Shown one piece after another: positions 37,475 through 46,068 of a stretch of 64,000 bases of DNA (position 1 is the stretch's first letter; each line of letters begins with the position of its first letter). The notes under the pieces were generated by a model that saw only the letters and a list, made by a program, of their open reading frames with translations, did not search any database and was not told where the DNA came from. The stretch spans positions 3,853,001 through 3,917,000 of the forward strand of contig NZ_CP024848.1 in NCBI RefSeq assembly GCF_003352005.1, in the 5' to 3' direction. Source of the DNA: Oceanobacillus zhaokaii (GTDB lineage Bacteria; Bacillota; Bacilli; Bacillales; Amphibacillaceae). The translations under genes and the position numbers were made by a program.

Positions 37475-37530
37475 CAGGCATTTAATAGATCCTTTTTCAT
37501 ATCGGGTTTATTGAATGCCTGATTTATTTA
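37475..37530 (+). terminator. Probable terminator of the acyltransferase gene
   Basis: Arms CAGGCATTTAATA and TATTGAATGCCTG with a ~22-base loop, followed by ATTTATTTAG. The remainder of the gap 37395-37697 shows no gene. Confidence 0.5.
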
Positions 37531-37697
37531 GTTAGAATAGGAACTCCACATTTAAAGATAAACGCCCGGAAACTTTTCTAGGCATCTGCATACCTTATAG
37601 AGGATGTTAAAAGTCCTTTCAATTACGATACTTCGCAGTTTATAAAATAGTAACAGCATCCTTTAAACAATTAAGAATGGAAATGAGGGGTTACTTA

Positions 37698-38108
37698 ATG
37701 GATAATCAAGATCAAGTGCAGGAATCGTTTCAAATGCAGGATTCGCTCGAGAGACAAGAAGGTTATGACATGCAGGTTCAAGGGGAAGATTGGAATGAAG
37801 AGCTATATAGAAGGCCATTTCATGGATTTGGAGGATTTCACGGCGGATTCGGAAGACCATTTTTTGGTGGATTCCATGGCGGATTCGGGAGACCATTTTT
37901 TGGTGGATTTGGAAGACCATTTTTTGGTGGATTCGGGAGACCATTTTTTGGTGGATTCGGGAGACCCTTCTTTGGATACGGTGGCTTCGGCTTACCATTT
38001 CTCGGGGGATTAGCAGCAGGAGGGTTATTAGCCAGTACACTTTATAACCCATATTTATATGGCTATGGTTACGGTTACGACGGATACTATCCACCATATT
38101 ATTACTAA
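37698..38108 (+). CDS. Gly/Phe/Tyr-rich repeat protein, possible spore-coat or surface protein
   Basis: A 136-residue protein, not recognised. Residues 1-40 are acidic and Gln-rich; residues ~42-95 contain five copies of GFGRPFFG, two of them extended by GGFHG, encoded by a 24-bp tandem DNA repeat; a Gly/Leu hydrophobic stretch (GGLAAGGLLAST) and a Tyr/Gly/Pro tail (YGYGYGYDGYYPPYYY) follow. Such compositions occur in coat proteins and adhesive surface proteins of spore formers. ATG 37698 has GAGGGG seven bases upstream. There is no signal peptide, which favours a coat role; this is inference. Confidence 0.75.
   Translation: MDNQDQVQESFQMQDSLERQEGYDMQVQGEDWNEELYRRPFHGFGGFHGGFGRPFFGGFHGGFGRPFFGGFGRPFFGGFGRPFFGGFGRPFFGYGGFGLPFLGGLAAGGLLASTLYNPYLYGYGYGYDGYYPPYYY
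37828..37973 (+). repeat. Tandem 24-bp repeat inside the Gly/Phe protein gene
   Basis: Unit GGATTCGGGAGACCATTTTT-TGGT, five near-identical copies with two interrupted by a GGATTCCATGGC-like spacer. Identity at third codon positions shows recent expansion, so length variation between strains is likely. Confidence 0.85.
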
Positions 38109-38117
38109 TCAATTTAG

Positions 38118-38149
38118 AAAGGAGCAGTCAGCATGATGATTGCTCCTTT
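38118..38149 (+). terminator. Bidirectional terminator between the repeat protein and livF
   Basis: Arms AAAGGAGCA and TGCTCCTTT, followed by CCTTCTT. The two flanking genes converge here. Confidence 0.75.
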
Positions 38150-38154
38150 CCTTC

Positions 38155-38862
38155 TTATACGCCTCCAAGATATGCCTGCCTGATTTCTTCACTTGCCTGT
38201 AGATTCTCTGCAGTTCCTGAAGTAATCACCGATCCCGTTTCAATTACATATGCCCTTGTCGCAATGGATAGTGCCATATGCGCATTTTGTTCAACTAAAA
38301 GAATAGTCGTTCCATCCCGATTAATTTCCTCAATAATGTTGAAAATCGTTTTAACTAATAGTGGCGCCAACCCCATGGATGGTTCGTCAAGAAGAAGCAA
38401 CTTCGGCTTTGCCATCAGCGCTCTCCCCATTGCAAGCATTTGCTGCTCTCCACCGGAAAGCGTACCAGACAACTGCTTTTTCCGCTCAAATAATCTTGGA
38501 AACAATTCAAATACCTTCTCAAAATCCTCGCGAATCCCTTTCGAATCTTTCCTCAAATATGCACCAAGCTCTAAATTTTCCTCTACCGTCATATTCGCAA
38601 AAACACGACGTCCCTCGGGTACATGGGAGATGCCTGCTTTTACGATAGCTTGAGCTGGTTTCCCTGCAATCGATTTATTATTGTATTCAATTTCTCCCTT
38701 CTTCGGTTTTAGTAAGCCAGACAATGTTTTTAATAATGTACTCTTACCTGCTCCGTTTGCACCAATCAATGTTACAATTTCGCCTTCATTTACGTTTAAA
38801 GAAACACCTTTTAATGCTTTTATATTTCCATAGTAGACATCAATTTCCTCTACATTAAGCAT
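38155..38862 (-). CDS. livF: Branched-chain amino-acid ABC transporter ATPase LivF
   Basis: A 235-residue ATPase: Walker A GANGAGKSTLL, signature LSGGEQQMLAMGRAL, Walker B LLLLDEPSMGLAP, switch histidine replaced in the LivF manner (LLVEQN). ATG 38862 is chosen because the upstream GTG lies within the GAGGAGG ribosome site; the spacer to ATG is long (12 bases). It overlaps livG by eight bases. Together with LivG it energises import by LivHM. Confidence 0.94.
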   Translation of the reverse strand: MLNVEEIDVYYGNIKALKGVSLNVNEGEIVTLIGANGAGKSTLLKTLSGLLKPKKGEIEYNNKSIAGKPAQAIVKAGISHVPEGRRVFANMTVEENLELGAYLRKDSKGIREDFEKVFELFPRLFERKKQLSGTLSGGEQQMLAMGRALMAKPKLLLLDEPSMGLAPLLVKTIFNIIEEINRDGTTILLVEQNAHMALSIATRAYVIETGSVITSGTAENLQASEEIRQAYLGGV

Positions 38863-39643
38863 GGCTGCTGACGACCTCCTCACCGAGATATGCTTCTATC
38901 ACTTTTGGGTGATTCCGCACTTCATTTGGTGTCCCTTCTGCAATCAATAGCCCATGATCCAGTACAGAGATCCGCTCACAAATCCCCATTACTAGCTTCA
39001 TATCATGCTCGATTAGGAGAATGGTCAAGTTAAATTGTTCTCGAATAAACGAAATTAATTCCATCAAATCTTTTGTTTCCTGTGGGTTCATACCTGCAGC
39101 TGGTTCGTCGAGCAAGAGCAATTCCGGACCAGCTGCAAGTGCCCTCGCAATCTCTAATCTTCTTTGCTCGCCATATGGTAAATTCTTTGCCTTTTCATCC
39201 TTTACTTTATCCAATTGGAAGATTTTAAGAAATTCAATTGCCTTTGCTTCCATCTCCTGTTCGCCGACAAAATGATTTCGTAAGCGGAAAATAGAACTGA
39301 GGATAGAATGTCTTGCTAGAGAATGATAAGCAACCTTTACATTATCTAATACTGACTGTTCATTGAAGAGACGGACATTTTGAAAGGTACGGCTAATTCC
39401 TTTGCGTGTCACCTTATAAGGTGCAAGCCCATTAATTCTTTCGCCATTAAGCGTTATTTCACCCTCTGTTGGCGTGTATACCCCCGTTAGTAGGTTAAAG
39501 ACTGTCGTTTTTCCAGCGCCATTTGGTCCAATTAGGCCAATCAGTTCCCCTGGATAGAGCTTCAGATTAAAGCCAGACACGGCCTTCAATCCACCGAAGT
39601 TAATCCCAGCCTGACTGACATGCAGAATCGGTTTAGCCTCCAT
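38855..39643 (-). CDS. livG: Branched-chain amino-acid ABC transporter ATPase LivG
   Basis: A 262-residue ATPase: Walker A GPNGAGKTTVFNLLTG, signature LPYGEQRRLEIARAL, Walker B LLLLDEPAAGMNPQE and switch LLIEHDM. The LPYGEQ signature and NPQE are typical of LivG. It overlaps livM by 11 bases and livF by eight, so the ATPases and permease are translated in a coupled manner. Confidence 0.95.
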   Translation of the reverse strand: MEAKPILHVSQAGINFGGLKAVSGFNLKLYPGELIGLIGPNGAGKTTVFNLLTGVYTPTEGEITLNGERINGLAPYKVTRKGISRTFQNVRLFNEQSVLDNVKVAYHSLARHSILSSIFRLRNHFVGEQEMEAKAIEFLKIFQLDKVKDEKAKNLPYGEQRRLEIARALAAGPELLLLDEPAAGMNPQETKDLMELISFIREQFNLTILLIEHDMKLVMGICERISVLDHGLLIAEGTPNEVRNHPKVIEAYLGEEVVSSHA

Positions 39644-40592
39644 ACTGATTCCCCCCCTTTATCCGCTTCCATTTCCACTTTCCGAAGTAATCGGTTATTT
39701 CATGTGTTCCCATTAATCCTTGAGGGCGATAAAGCATGACCATAACGAGTACTAAGCTATAAATAATCATCCGTGTCTCCGGAAGCTCTTGAAGAAATGT
39801 GGATACAACCGTTAATAAAATTGCAGAAATAACAGCCCCAGATAAGCTTCCCAGTCCACCTAATACAACAAAGATCAAAATATCAAATGATTTCAAAAAT
39901 CCAAAGTTTACAGGCTGAATAATGTAGAAATTATGTGCATATAATCCTCCGGCAATCCCAGCAAAAAAGGAACCGATTACAAATGCTGCAACTTTATAAT
40001 AAGTTGTATTTATTCCCATTGCATCGGCAGCAATTTCATTTTCACGAATAGAAATACATGCACGCCCATGTCGGGAGTTTGTAAAATTAACGATTACCAC
40101 AATCGTGAGAATTAGACAGAGAAAGGATGTCGTCCAAGTCGTTGCATGGGTAACCTGCATTCCTGCAGCACCACCAACATAATCGATGTTTAAGAATATA
40201 ATTCGAATGATTTCAGCAAATCCCAGCGTGGCAATTGCTAAATAATCTCCTCGAAGACGTAAGCTAGGAATTCCAACAACCAATCCTGCTAGAGCTGCAA
40301 CAACCCCACCTGCAACTAGTGCGAGGGAAAATGGCAGATCAAGCTTCATCGTCATAATTGCTGAAATATATGCACCAAGAGCTAAAAATCCGGCATGGCC
40401 TATTGAAAATTGACCTGTAATCCCAATTACTAAATGAAGACTTACAGCAAGAATAATATTAATGCAAATAAAGATAAGCGTGTTCGAATAAAATGGATTT
40501 AAAATCGATGTCGAGATAAGCAGCTGAATAACTCCATAGAATAAAAATGCGAGAGTGATAGCCAACCAAAATGGACTCACCTTTTTCAACAT
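39633..40592 (-). CDS. livM: Branched-chain amino-acid ABC transporter permease LivM
   Basis: A 319-residue permease with about nine to ten membrane segments. The family region GHAGFLALGAYISAIMTMKL and the loop AADAMGINTTYYKVAAFVIG are present. ATG 40592 is preferred over a GTG nine bases earlier because AGGTG lies six bases before the ATG. It follows livH directly. Confidence 0.94.
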   Translation of the reverse strand: MLKKVSPFWLAITLAFLFYGVIQLLISTSILNPFYSNTLIFICINIILAVSLHLVIGITGQFSIGHAGFLALGAYISAIMTMKLDLPFSLALVAGGVVAALAGLVVGIPSLRLRGDYLAIATLGFAEIIRIIFLNIDYVGGAAGMQVTHATTWTTSFLCLILTIVVIVNFTNSRHGRACISIRENEIAADAMGINTTYYKVAAFVIGSFFAGIAGGLYAHNFYIIQPVNFGFLKSFDILIFVVLGGLGSLSGAVISAILLTVVSTFLQELPETRMIIYSLVLVMVMLYRPQGLMGTHEITDYFGKWKWKRIKGGNQYGG

Positions 40593-40601
40593 GTTACACA
40601 C

Positions 40602-41477
40602 CTACACTTTCTCTTTCGAATTTTTCCCAAAGATGCCTGAAGGTCTAAAGATTAGAATTAAAATGAGAATAATAAACGCTGCTGCATCTCTCCATAGGGA
40701 AAATCCAAGCGCACTAACAACTGTTTCAACAATTCCTAAAACAAATCCACCAATTACTGCTCCAGGAATAATGCCAATCCCACCTAAAACAGCGGCAATA
40801 AAAGCCTTCAACCCCGGAATGATTCCCATCAGAGGTTCAATTTTTGTATAGTAAACACCAAAGATTACCCCCGCAGCTCCTGCAAGTGCAGAACCAATTG
40901 CAAACGTGGCGGAAATCGTATTATTTACATTAATTCCCATTAGTTTTGCTGCATCTGGATCAAATGAAACAGCACGCATTGCCTTGCCAATCTTCGTTCG
41001 ATGGACAACAAATTGCAGAATGATCATCAGTACGATCGAAACTAAGAGAATAAGGAGGGATTGACTACTTATTTGTATACCAAAAATATCAAGTGTTCGA
41101 TTTGGCAGTACATTCGGATATGCTTCTGGTTGTGCACCCCGAATATAGATAACGACATATTGAATTAATAAGGATACCCCAATCGCTGTAATTAAAGCAG
41201 CAATTCTTGTAGAGCTTCGCAGCCGTTTATACGCAACACGTTCAATCAGCACACCGAACACCGCACAAATCGTCATCGATAGGACAAGTGCTGGAAAAAA
41301 TCCAAGCCCCCAAAATGCAATTGCATAAAATCCTGTAAACGAGCCAATCATGAAGACTTCCCCATGGGCGAAATTAATTAGCTTAATAATTCCATATACC
41401 ATGGTATAACCCAGGGCAATTAATGCATAAATACTGCCGAGTGATATTCCATTAAAAAGCTGCTGCAGCCATTCCAT
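40602..41477 (-). CDS. livH: Branched-chain amino-acid ABC transporter permease LivH
   Basis: A 291-residue permease with about eight membrane segments; the start LQQLFNGISLGSIYALIALG followed by YTMVYGIIKLINFAHGEVFM is diagnostic, and the cytoplasmic loop contains DPDAAKLMGINV. GGGGTGG precedes ATG 41477. It is separated from livK by 129 bp containing two hairpins. Confidence 0.95.
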   Translation of the reverse strand: MEWLQQLFNGISLGSIYALIALGYTMVYGIIKLINFAHGEVFMIGSFTGFYAIAFWGLGFFPALVLSMTICAVFGVLIERVAYKRLRSSTRIAALITAIGVSLLIQYVVIYIRGAQPEAYPNVLPNRTLDIFGIQISSQSLLILLVSIVLMIILQFVVHRTKIGKAMRAVSFDPDAAKLMGINVNNTISATFAIGSALAGAAGVIFGVYYTKIEPLMGIIPGLKAFIAAVLGGIGIIPGAVIGGFVLGIVETVVSALGFSLWRDAAAFIILILILIFRPSGIFGKNSKEKV

Positions 41478-41509
41478 CGATTCCCACCCCTATAAATCAT
41501 GAGTTTAGA

Positions 41510-41596
41510 AATGGGAGAAGCAACCTCCTCCCATTAAAAAATTGTCTATATAGATAAAGAGCAAATGCCTGTAAGTCATCGTTACTACAGGCATTT
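41510..41596 (-). terminator. Two hairpins between livK and livH
   Basis: AAATGCCTGTA/TACAGGCATTT (41563-41596) follows the livK stop, and AATGGGAG/CTCCCATT (41510-41535) lies before livH. They probably attenuate transcription or protect the livK message so that the binding protein is in excess. Confidence 0.6.
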
Positions 41597-41606
41597 TCTT
41601 CAGTGA

Positions 41607-42788
41607 TTACGGATTGATTTTTGTTTTAAAAACTTGTTTCCCATCGACATATTCTAAGATTGTTGCCGATTTAACTGGATTATGATCCTTGTCAATCGTA
41701 ACAACTCCCGAAACTAGCTTAATATCCTTGGTTTCTTCTAGTGCGTCTTTTATTGCTTTAGAATCCGCACTTCCCGCACGCTCAATTGCATCGGCTAACA
41801 AGTAGACAGAATCATAGCCAAGTGCATGAAAAGCGTTAGGTGATGATCCATCATATTTTTCTTTATATTTCGTTACAAAATTTTGAATGGTTTCATCTGG
41901 ATCTTCCGATGAATAATGATTTGTAATAAATGTATTATTCAATGCATCAGCACCAGCCAGCTCTACAAGAGTAGGAGAATCCCAGCCATCTGCTCCCATA
42001 AGAGGGACCTCAATTCCCATTTCCCGGGCTTGTTTAATAATTAATCCTACCTCTTCATAATATCCAGGAATGAAAATGAATTCTGGATCTGCAGACTGAA
42101 TATTTGTTAAGATTGAACGAAAATCGGTATCTTTCGCAACATAAGCCTCTTCTGATACAATTGTTCCACCAGCGGCTTCGAAAGTTTCCTTGAAAGCAGT
42201 ACCTAGCCCTTTCGCATAATCACTCGCATTATCTGCTAAAATGGCAGCATTTTTAATTCCCAGCTCGTCGATTGCAAAATTTGCTGCTACAGTTCCTTGG
42301 AATGGATCAATATAGGAGGTGCGGAAAACAAAGTCATTCAATGTTCCATCATCCTGAATCGTTACATTCGGACTAGTCCCAGAAGGAGAAAGAAGTACCG
42401 TTTCCGTATCATTTGCAATTTGCGCCTGGGCTACTGTGTTTCCACTCGTTGCAGCACCAATTATTGCAGTAACCTTATCCTGACTCGTTAATTTAATTGC
42501 TGCATTCGTTGCTTCCGCTGCATCTGATTTATTATCAACCTTAGTCACCTTAATCTGTTTCCCGTCGATACCACCGGCTTCGTTTATCTCCTCAACAGCT
42601 AGTTCAATCCCTTCCGTATCTGATTGTCCATAAGATGCAACCGCTCCAGACAGCTCCATATTCACACCTATATGAATTGTATCTCCGCCACCATCACTTT
42701 TAGCTCCTGAATCTTCCGAACCACAAGCAGCAAGTACCATCGCAAGAAAACCTAAGGTGAAAAGAATTTTAATTACGCTCTTCTTCAT
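41607..42788 (-). CDS. livK: Branched-chain amino-acid binding lipoprotein LivK
   Basis: A 393-residue periplasmic-binding-type I protein. Lipobox VLAAC (cysteine near residue 22) predicts lipid anchoring. The start of the mature domain, IHIGVNMELSGAVASYGQSD, and IIGAATSGNTVA, LLSPSGTSPNVT match Leu/Ile/Val-binding proteins. It is the first gene of livKHMGF; two CodY-like boxes lie upstream, which fits repression in the presence of branched-chain amino acids. The exact amino-acid preference cannot be read from the sequence. Confidence 0.93.
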   Translation of the reverse strand: MKKSVIKILFTLGFLAMVLAACGSEDSGAKSDGGGDTIHIGVNMELSGAVASYGQSDTEGIELAVEEINEAGGIDGKQIKVTKVDNKSDAAEATNAAIKLTSQDKVTAIIGAATSGNTVAQAQIANDTETVLLSPSGTSPNVTIQDDGTLNDFVFRTSYIDPFQGTVAANFAIDELGIKNAAILADNASDYAKGLGTAFKETFEAAGGTIVSEEAYVAKDTDFRSILTNIQSADPEFIFIPGYYEEVGLIIKQAREMGIEVPLMGADGWDSPTLVELAGADALNNTFITNHYSSEDPDETIQNFVTKYKEKYDGSSPNAFHALGYDSVYLLADAIERAGSADSKAIKDALEETKDIKLVSGVVTIDKDHNPVKSATILEYVDGKQVFKTKINP

Positions 42789-42813
42789 GACTAAATTCCC
42801 CCTCTTTCATTAT

Positions 42814-42882
42814 CTTTTTCAGATAATTTATATCATGCTGCTTCGTTATTTATGTTTTATTCTGAATAATTATCTGAAAATA
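42814..42882 (-). promoter_or_regulatory. Two CodY-like boxes before livK
   Basis: AATTATCTGAAAATA (42868-42882) matches the CodY consensus AATTTTCWGAAAATT at 13 of 15 positions; on the other strand AATTATCTGAAAAAG (42828-42814) matches at 12. The first lies inside a longer inverted repeat, TATGTTTTATT/AATAAAACATA. Confidence 0.5.
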
Positions 42883-43021
42883 AAACATATACTAATTATT
42901 TTATTAATTTATAATATTATAAATCTAAATAGATAGTTAGTCCAGTTATTTTTTCATTAAGTATATTTTGTATTTTTTGTTGTTATTTAGATAAAATGCG
43001 ACATAACTTGGGTGGTAATTA

Positions 43022-43105
43022 CTCGGACCAGTCGCTCCGGAAATACACTATGCTTTCCGCGGGCGGCTGATGAGCCTCCCTGTATTTCCTCACTGGGATT
43101 GTGCG
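43022..43105. repeat. Palindromic intergenic repeat, copy 5 (shortened)
   Basis: CTCGGACCAGTCGCTCCGGA then AATACACTATGCTTTCCGCG, then GGCTGATGAGCCTCCCTGTA and TTTCCTCACTGGG. The middle part present in the other copies is missing. Confidence 0.85.
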
Positions 43106-43231
43106 AGATATATAATTTTCTAGTTCTCCTATAGGATTAAAAATGTTCCCTTTCTCGTTACCGCTAATTGCTATTTTTGCTTTTATTATTTGCACTAAAA
43201 TTATCAGAATTGCACAACTTGGAAATTCCCA

Positions 43232-43260
43232 TTGACTTAATCGAAGTTTGAATCTATTAT
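43232..43260 (+). promoter_or_regulatory. Promoter of the SAM-riboswitch transcript
   Basis: TTGACT and TATTAT with a 17-bp spacer, about 40 bp before the aptamer. Confidence 0.8.
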
Positions 43261-43300
43261 TAGATTTAAATCTTATGAAAATTAAATAGCAATACATCAA

Positions 43301-43475
43301 TTCTTATCAAGAGAGACTGAGGGATAGGCCCGATGATGTCTCGGCAACAGGTTCTAAATTAGAATACTGTGCCAATTCCTACAAATGCTGAGGCATTTGA
43401 AAGATGAGAACTAGGGTGGATTCTAATAATAGAATCTCTCTTTTCTTATCTACTTAAGAAAAGAGGGATTTTTCG
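43301..43475 (+). ncRNA. SAM-I riboswitch (S-box) with terminator
   Basis: Stem P1 pairs TTCTTATC with GATGAGAA (43301-43410). Conserved elements: ATCAAGAGAG, GGCCCGATGATGTCTCGGCA-ACAG, GTGCCAATTCC and TTTGAAAGATGAGAA. A terminator CTCTTTTCTT/AAGAAAAGAG followed by GGATTTTT lies at 43436-43475. Binding of S-adenosylmethionine should stop transcription before the amidohydrolase gene. Confidence 0.97.
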
Positions 43476-43565
43476 TTTTATCTCAATCCTATTCAAGGAT
43501 TACAACAAATGATTGGATTACGGAAGTTTTACATAAGTAATAATAAAAAATAGGGGGAATTTGCA

Positions 43566-44768
43566 ATGAGTACTGTAATAGATCGTAAAGACGTATTGTT
43601 TCAATCGATTGAGGAGAATAAAGAGCTTTACATACAAACGAGTCAGGACATCCATGCGAACCCAGAAATAGGCAATCAAGAGTTTTATGCAAGTAAAAGA
43701 CATGTAGAAAACTTGAGAAATGCAGGATTCGCTGTTACAACAGCGGTCGCTGGACATGAGACTTCCTTCTATGCTGAGAAAGATAGCGGCATTGAGGGCC
43801 CAACGGTTGCATTTCTAGCTGAATACGATGCATTACCTGGTATTGGTCATGCTTGCGGCCATAATATTATCGGCACGACAAGTGTTGCGGCTGGGATAGC
43901 ACTCGCTAAAGTATTACCAGATACTGGTGGTCGTGTCGTTGTACTCGGAACCCCAGCTGAGGAAGGCGGGCCAAATGGCAGCGCGAAAGGAAGCTTTGTA
44001 AAACACGGCTACCTTAAGGATGTCGACGTCGCACTTATGCTTCATCCAGGTGGAAAAACATCGTTAACTAGTGAAACACTTGCCGTCGATCCGCTTGACT
44101 TCCATTTTTACGGAAAACCAGCGCATGCAGCTGGAGCACCCGAAAAAGGAATCAATGCACTCGATGCGGTTATCCAATTATTTAATGGCATCAGTGCATT
44201 ACGCCAACAGCTGCCTTCTGATATTAGAATTCATGGCATCATTACACATGGCGGGGATGCCCCAAATATCATTCCTGAGTATGCATCTGCACGTTTCTTC
44301 ATTCGTGCAGAAACATGGGCAAAGACGATTGAAACATCCGATAAAGTTCGCGCTATCGCTGAAGGTGCAGCACTTGCTACAGGGGCATCTGTAATAATTG
44401 AACGGTTCCAGAATGAAGTAAAAGACTTTGTTCTTAACGCTGTATTGGATAATGTATTGAAAGAAGAACTCAAGGAGCTAGGTGAAGTTGTTCATACAGA
44501 AAAATCTCAAGGCAAGGAATCAACGGATGCTGGAAATATTAGCTATGAAGTACCAACCGCACATGGATATATCAAAATTGGGTCAGATAATTTGGTTGGC
44601 CATACGGTAGAATTCCGTGAAGCAGCTAAATCGGAATTGGGCGACAAGGCTTTGATCACGGGAGCGAAGGCACTTGCATCAACAGGGTATCGCTTATTAA
44701 CAGACTTTGAATTGTTACATCGAGTTAAAAAGGAATATGAGAGCGCACTAGCAGAAAAGCAGCAATAG
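43566..44768 (+). CDS. M20-family amidohydrolase/peptidase under SAM-riboswitch control
   Basis: A 400-residue metal-dependent hydrolase with a two-domain M20D architecture. Motifs: LAEYDALPGIGHACGHN (metal ligands), GTPAEEGGPNG (catalytic glutamate), FYGKPAHAAGAPEKG and the dimerisation domain after ~185. Relatives cleave N-acyl amino acids, aminobenzoyl-glutamate or dipeptides. The S-box upstream links it to methionine/cysteine supply, so an N-acylated sulfur amino acid or peptide is a reasonable substrate; this is inference. GGGGG precedes ATG 43566. A terminator follows. Confidence 0.9.
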   Translation: MSTVIDRKDVLFQSIEENKELYIQTSQDIHANPEIGNQEFYASKRHVENLRNAGFAVTTAVAGHETSFYAEKDSGIEGPTVAFLAEYDALPGIGHACGHNIIGTTSVAAGIALAKVLPDTGGRVVVLGTPAEEGGPNGSAKGSFVKHGYLKDVDVALMLHPGGKTSLTSETLAVDPLDFHFYGKPAHAAGAPEKGINALDAVIQLFNGISALRQQLPSDIRIHGIITHGGDAPNIIPEYASARFFIRAETWAKTIETSDKVRAIAEGAALATGASVIIERFQNEVKDFVLNAVLDNVLKEELKELGEVVHTEKSQGKESTDAGNISYEVPTAHGYIKIGSDNLVGHTVEFREAAKSELGDKALITGAKALASTGYRLLTDFELLHRVKKEYESALAEKQQ

Positions 44769-44778
44769 CAAGGATTTA

Positions 44779-44815
44779 AGCTGAAGTGACGACAAGTCGT
44801 TTCAGCTTTTTATTT
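44779..44815 (+). terminator. Terminator of the amidohydrolase gene
   Basis: Arms AGCTGAAGTGACGA and TCGTTTCAGCT with a CAAG loop, then TTTTATTTT. Confidence 0.85.
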
Positions 44816-45052
44816 TGGATAATAAGATGACATAAGGTGTAGAGAAAACTTTAAGTGAAAGTGCAATCTTGTTTAGCATCAAAGACCAGCGTTTCATTGC
44901 TGAATTTTCCCAATAAATTCAATTCCACTTTTGCCTTAAAAATGTAAAGCAAAATGCTGACATCCGCCTTTTTTTCGGATAAGATATTTGAATGGTACCA
45001 CTAAATATGTTTTTTAATCTGCTATACAGCTTCCTAAGGAGGTACTGTTTTT

Positions 45053-45868
45053 ATGAAAAATTTAATCGTCGTTGCCGGCTCGCTTGTGATAGCATTTGCC
45101 TTTAATTTCTTCCTCGTACCACATGGCATCTTAAGCAGTGGAATAAGTGGGATTGCCATCTTACTTGGGATTATTACTCCGTTTGATACGGGTTTACTAA
45201 ATCTAGTTCTTAACCTGCCATTACTTATATTGGGTTATATTAAGCTAGGTAAGAAAATCACCATAAATACAATGGTTTGTGTCGTATCGCTTTCCTTATT
45301 CCTATACTTATTGCCAGCCATTACAGTTACTGACAATATGCTGCTCTCCTCCATTTTCGGTGGGGTTATCGGCGGGATAGGGATTGGTATCGTCATGAAG
45401 TACTCCGGAACTTCGGGGGGGCTTGATATTATTGCCATTATTGTTTCGCGAACAAGTAATTTCAGTGTCGGTCTGCTGCTTACAGGAATGAACGGTGTGA
45501 TTGTATTAATCTCCGGCGCAGTCTTTGATTGGGATATCGCATTATATACCCTGCTTTCTATTTACCTAACAGGGAAAATGATTGATAAAGTGCACACAGA
45601 CCATATTAAATTAACGATGCAAATCGTCACGACAAAAGGTGAGGTCATTCGTGATGAATTACTCTCTTCGATCTACAGGGGAATTACCATAATGAATGGT
45701 TACGGTGGCTATACAAAGGAACCGAAACAAATCATCATGATGATTGTGACACGCTATGAAACACTGCAAATAAAGGAAATTGTAAGGAAGCATGATGAAC
45801 GTGCATTCATTAATGTTTACGAAACAGTCGAGGTCGATGGTGAATTCGCACAAAATATGAAGAGTTGA
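45053..45868 (+). CDS. YitT-family membrane protein
   Basis: A 271-residue protein with five or six membrane segments in the first ~180 residues (FNFFLVPHGILSSGISGIAI, YSGTSGGLDIIAI) and a C-terminal cytoplasmic DUF2179 domain (~205-265, TTKGEVIRDELLSSIYRGIT). The family is widespread in Bacillaceae and of unknown function. AAGGAGGT precedes ATG 45053. It stands alone, with a bidirectional terminator after it. Confidence 0.88.
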   Translation: MKNLIVVAGSLVIAFAFNFFLVPHGILSSGISGIAILLGIITPFDTGLLNLVLNLPLLILGYIKLGKKITINTMVCVVSLSLFLYLLPAITVTDNMLLSSIFGGVIGGIGIGIVMKYSGTSGGLDIIAIIVSRTSNFSVGLLLTGMNGVIVLISGAVFDWDIALYTLLSIYLTGKMIDKVHTDHIKLTMQIVTTKGEVIRDELLSSIYRGITIMNGYGGYTKEPKQIIMMIVTRYETLQIKEIVRKHDERAFINVYETVEVDGEFAQNMKS

Positions 45869-45920
45869 TTATTTTCAACTTTAATCGTTAGCTTTAGAGT
45901 ATAGTTTAATCAAATAAAAA

Positions 45921-45961
45921 GAGAGCGTATTTTGAAGCAAGTTAATCAAAATACGCTCTTG
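45921..45961. terminator. Bidirectional terminator
   Basis: Perfect 14-bp arms AGAGCGTATTTTGA and TCAAAATACGCTCT between convergent yitT-like and VOC genes. Confidence 0.8.
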
Positions 45962-46068
45962 ATATATTCAATTTATTCCACTCTATTATTAGAAAGTTGA
46001 CTCACTTTTTTCTTACTTCTAAACATACAGCCTTCCACGTTGATAAGTTAATCACCTTTAACTGGAAC

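Noticed and set aside
37765..38013. Repetitive open frames in other frames of the 24-bp repeat
   Set aside because: The 24-bp unit leaves all frames open; only the GFGRPFFG frame has a ribosome site and a sensible start.
43019..43300. A 93-codon open frame on the minus strand
   Set aside because: It spans repeat copy 5 and the region just before the SAM riboswitch promoter; composition is not protein-like.
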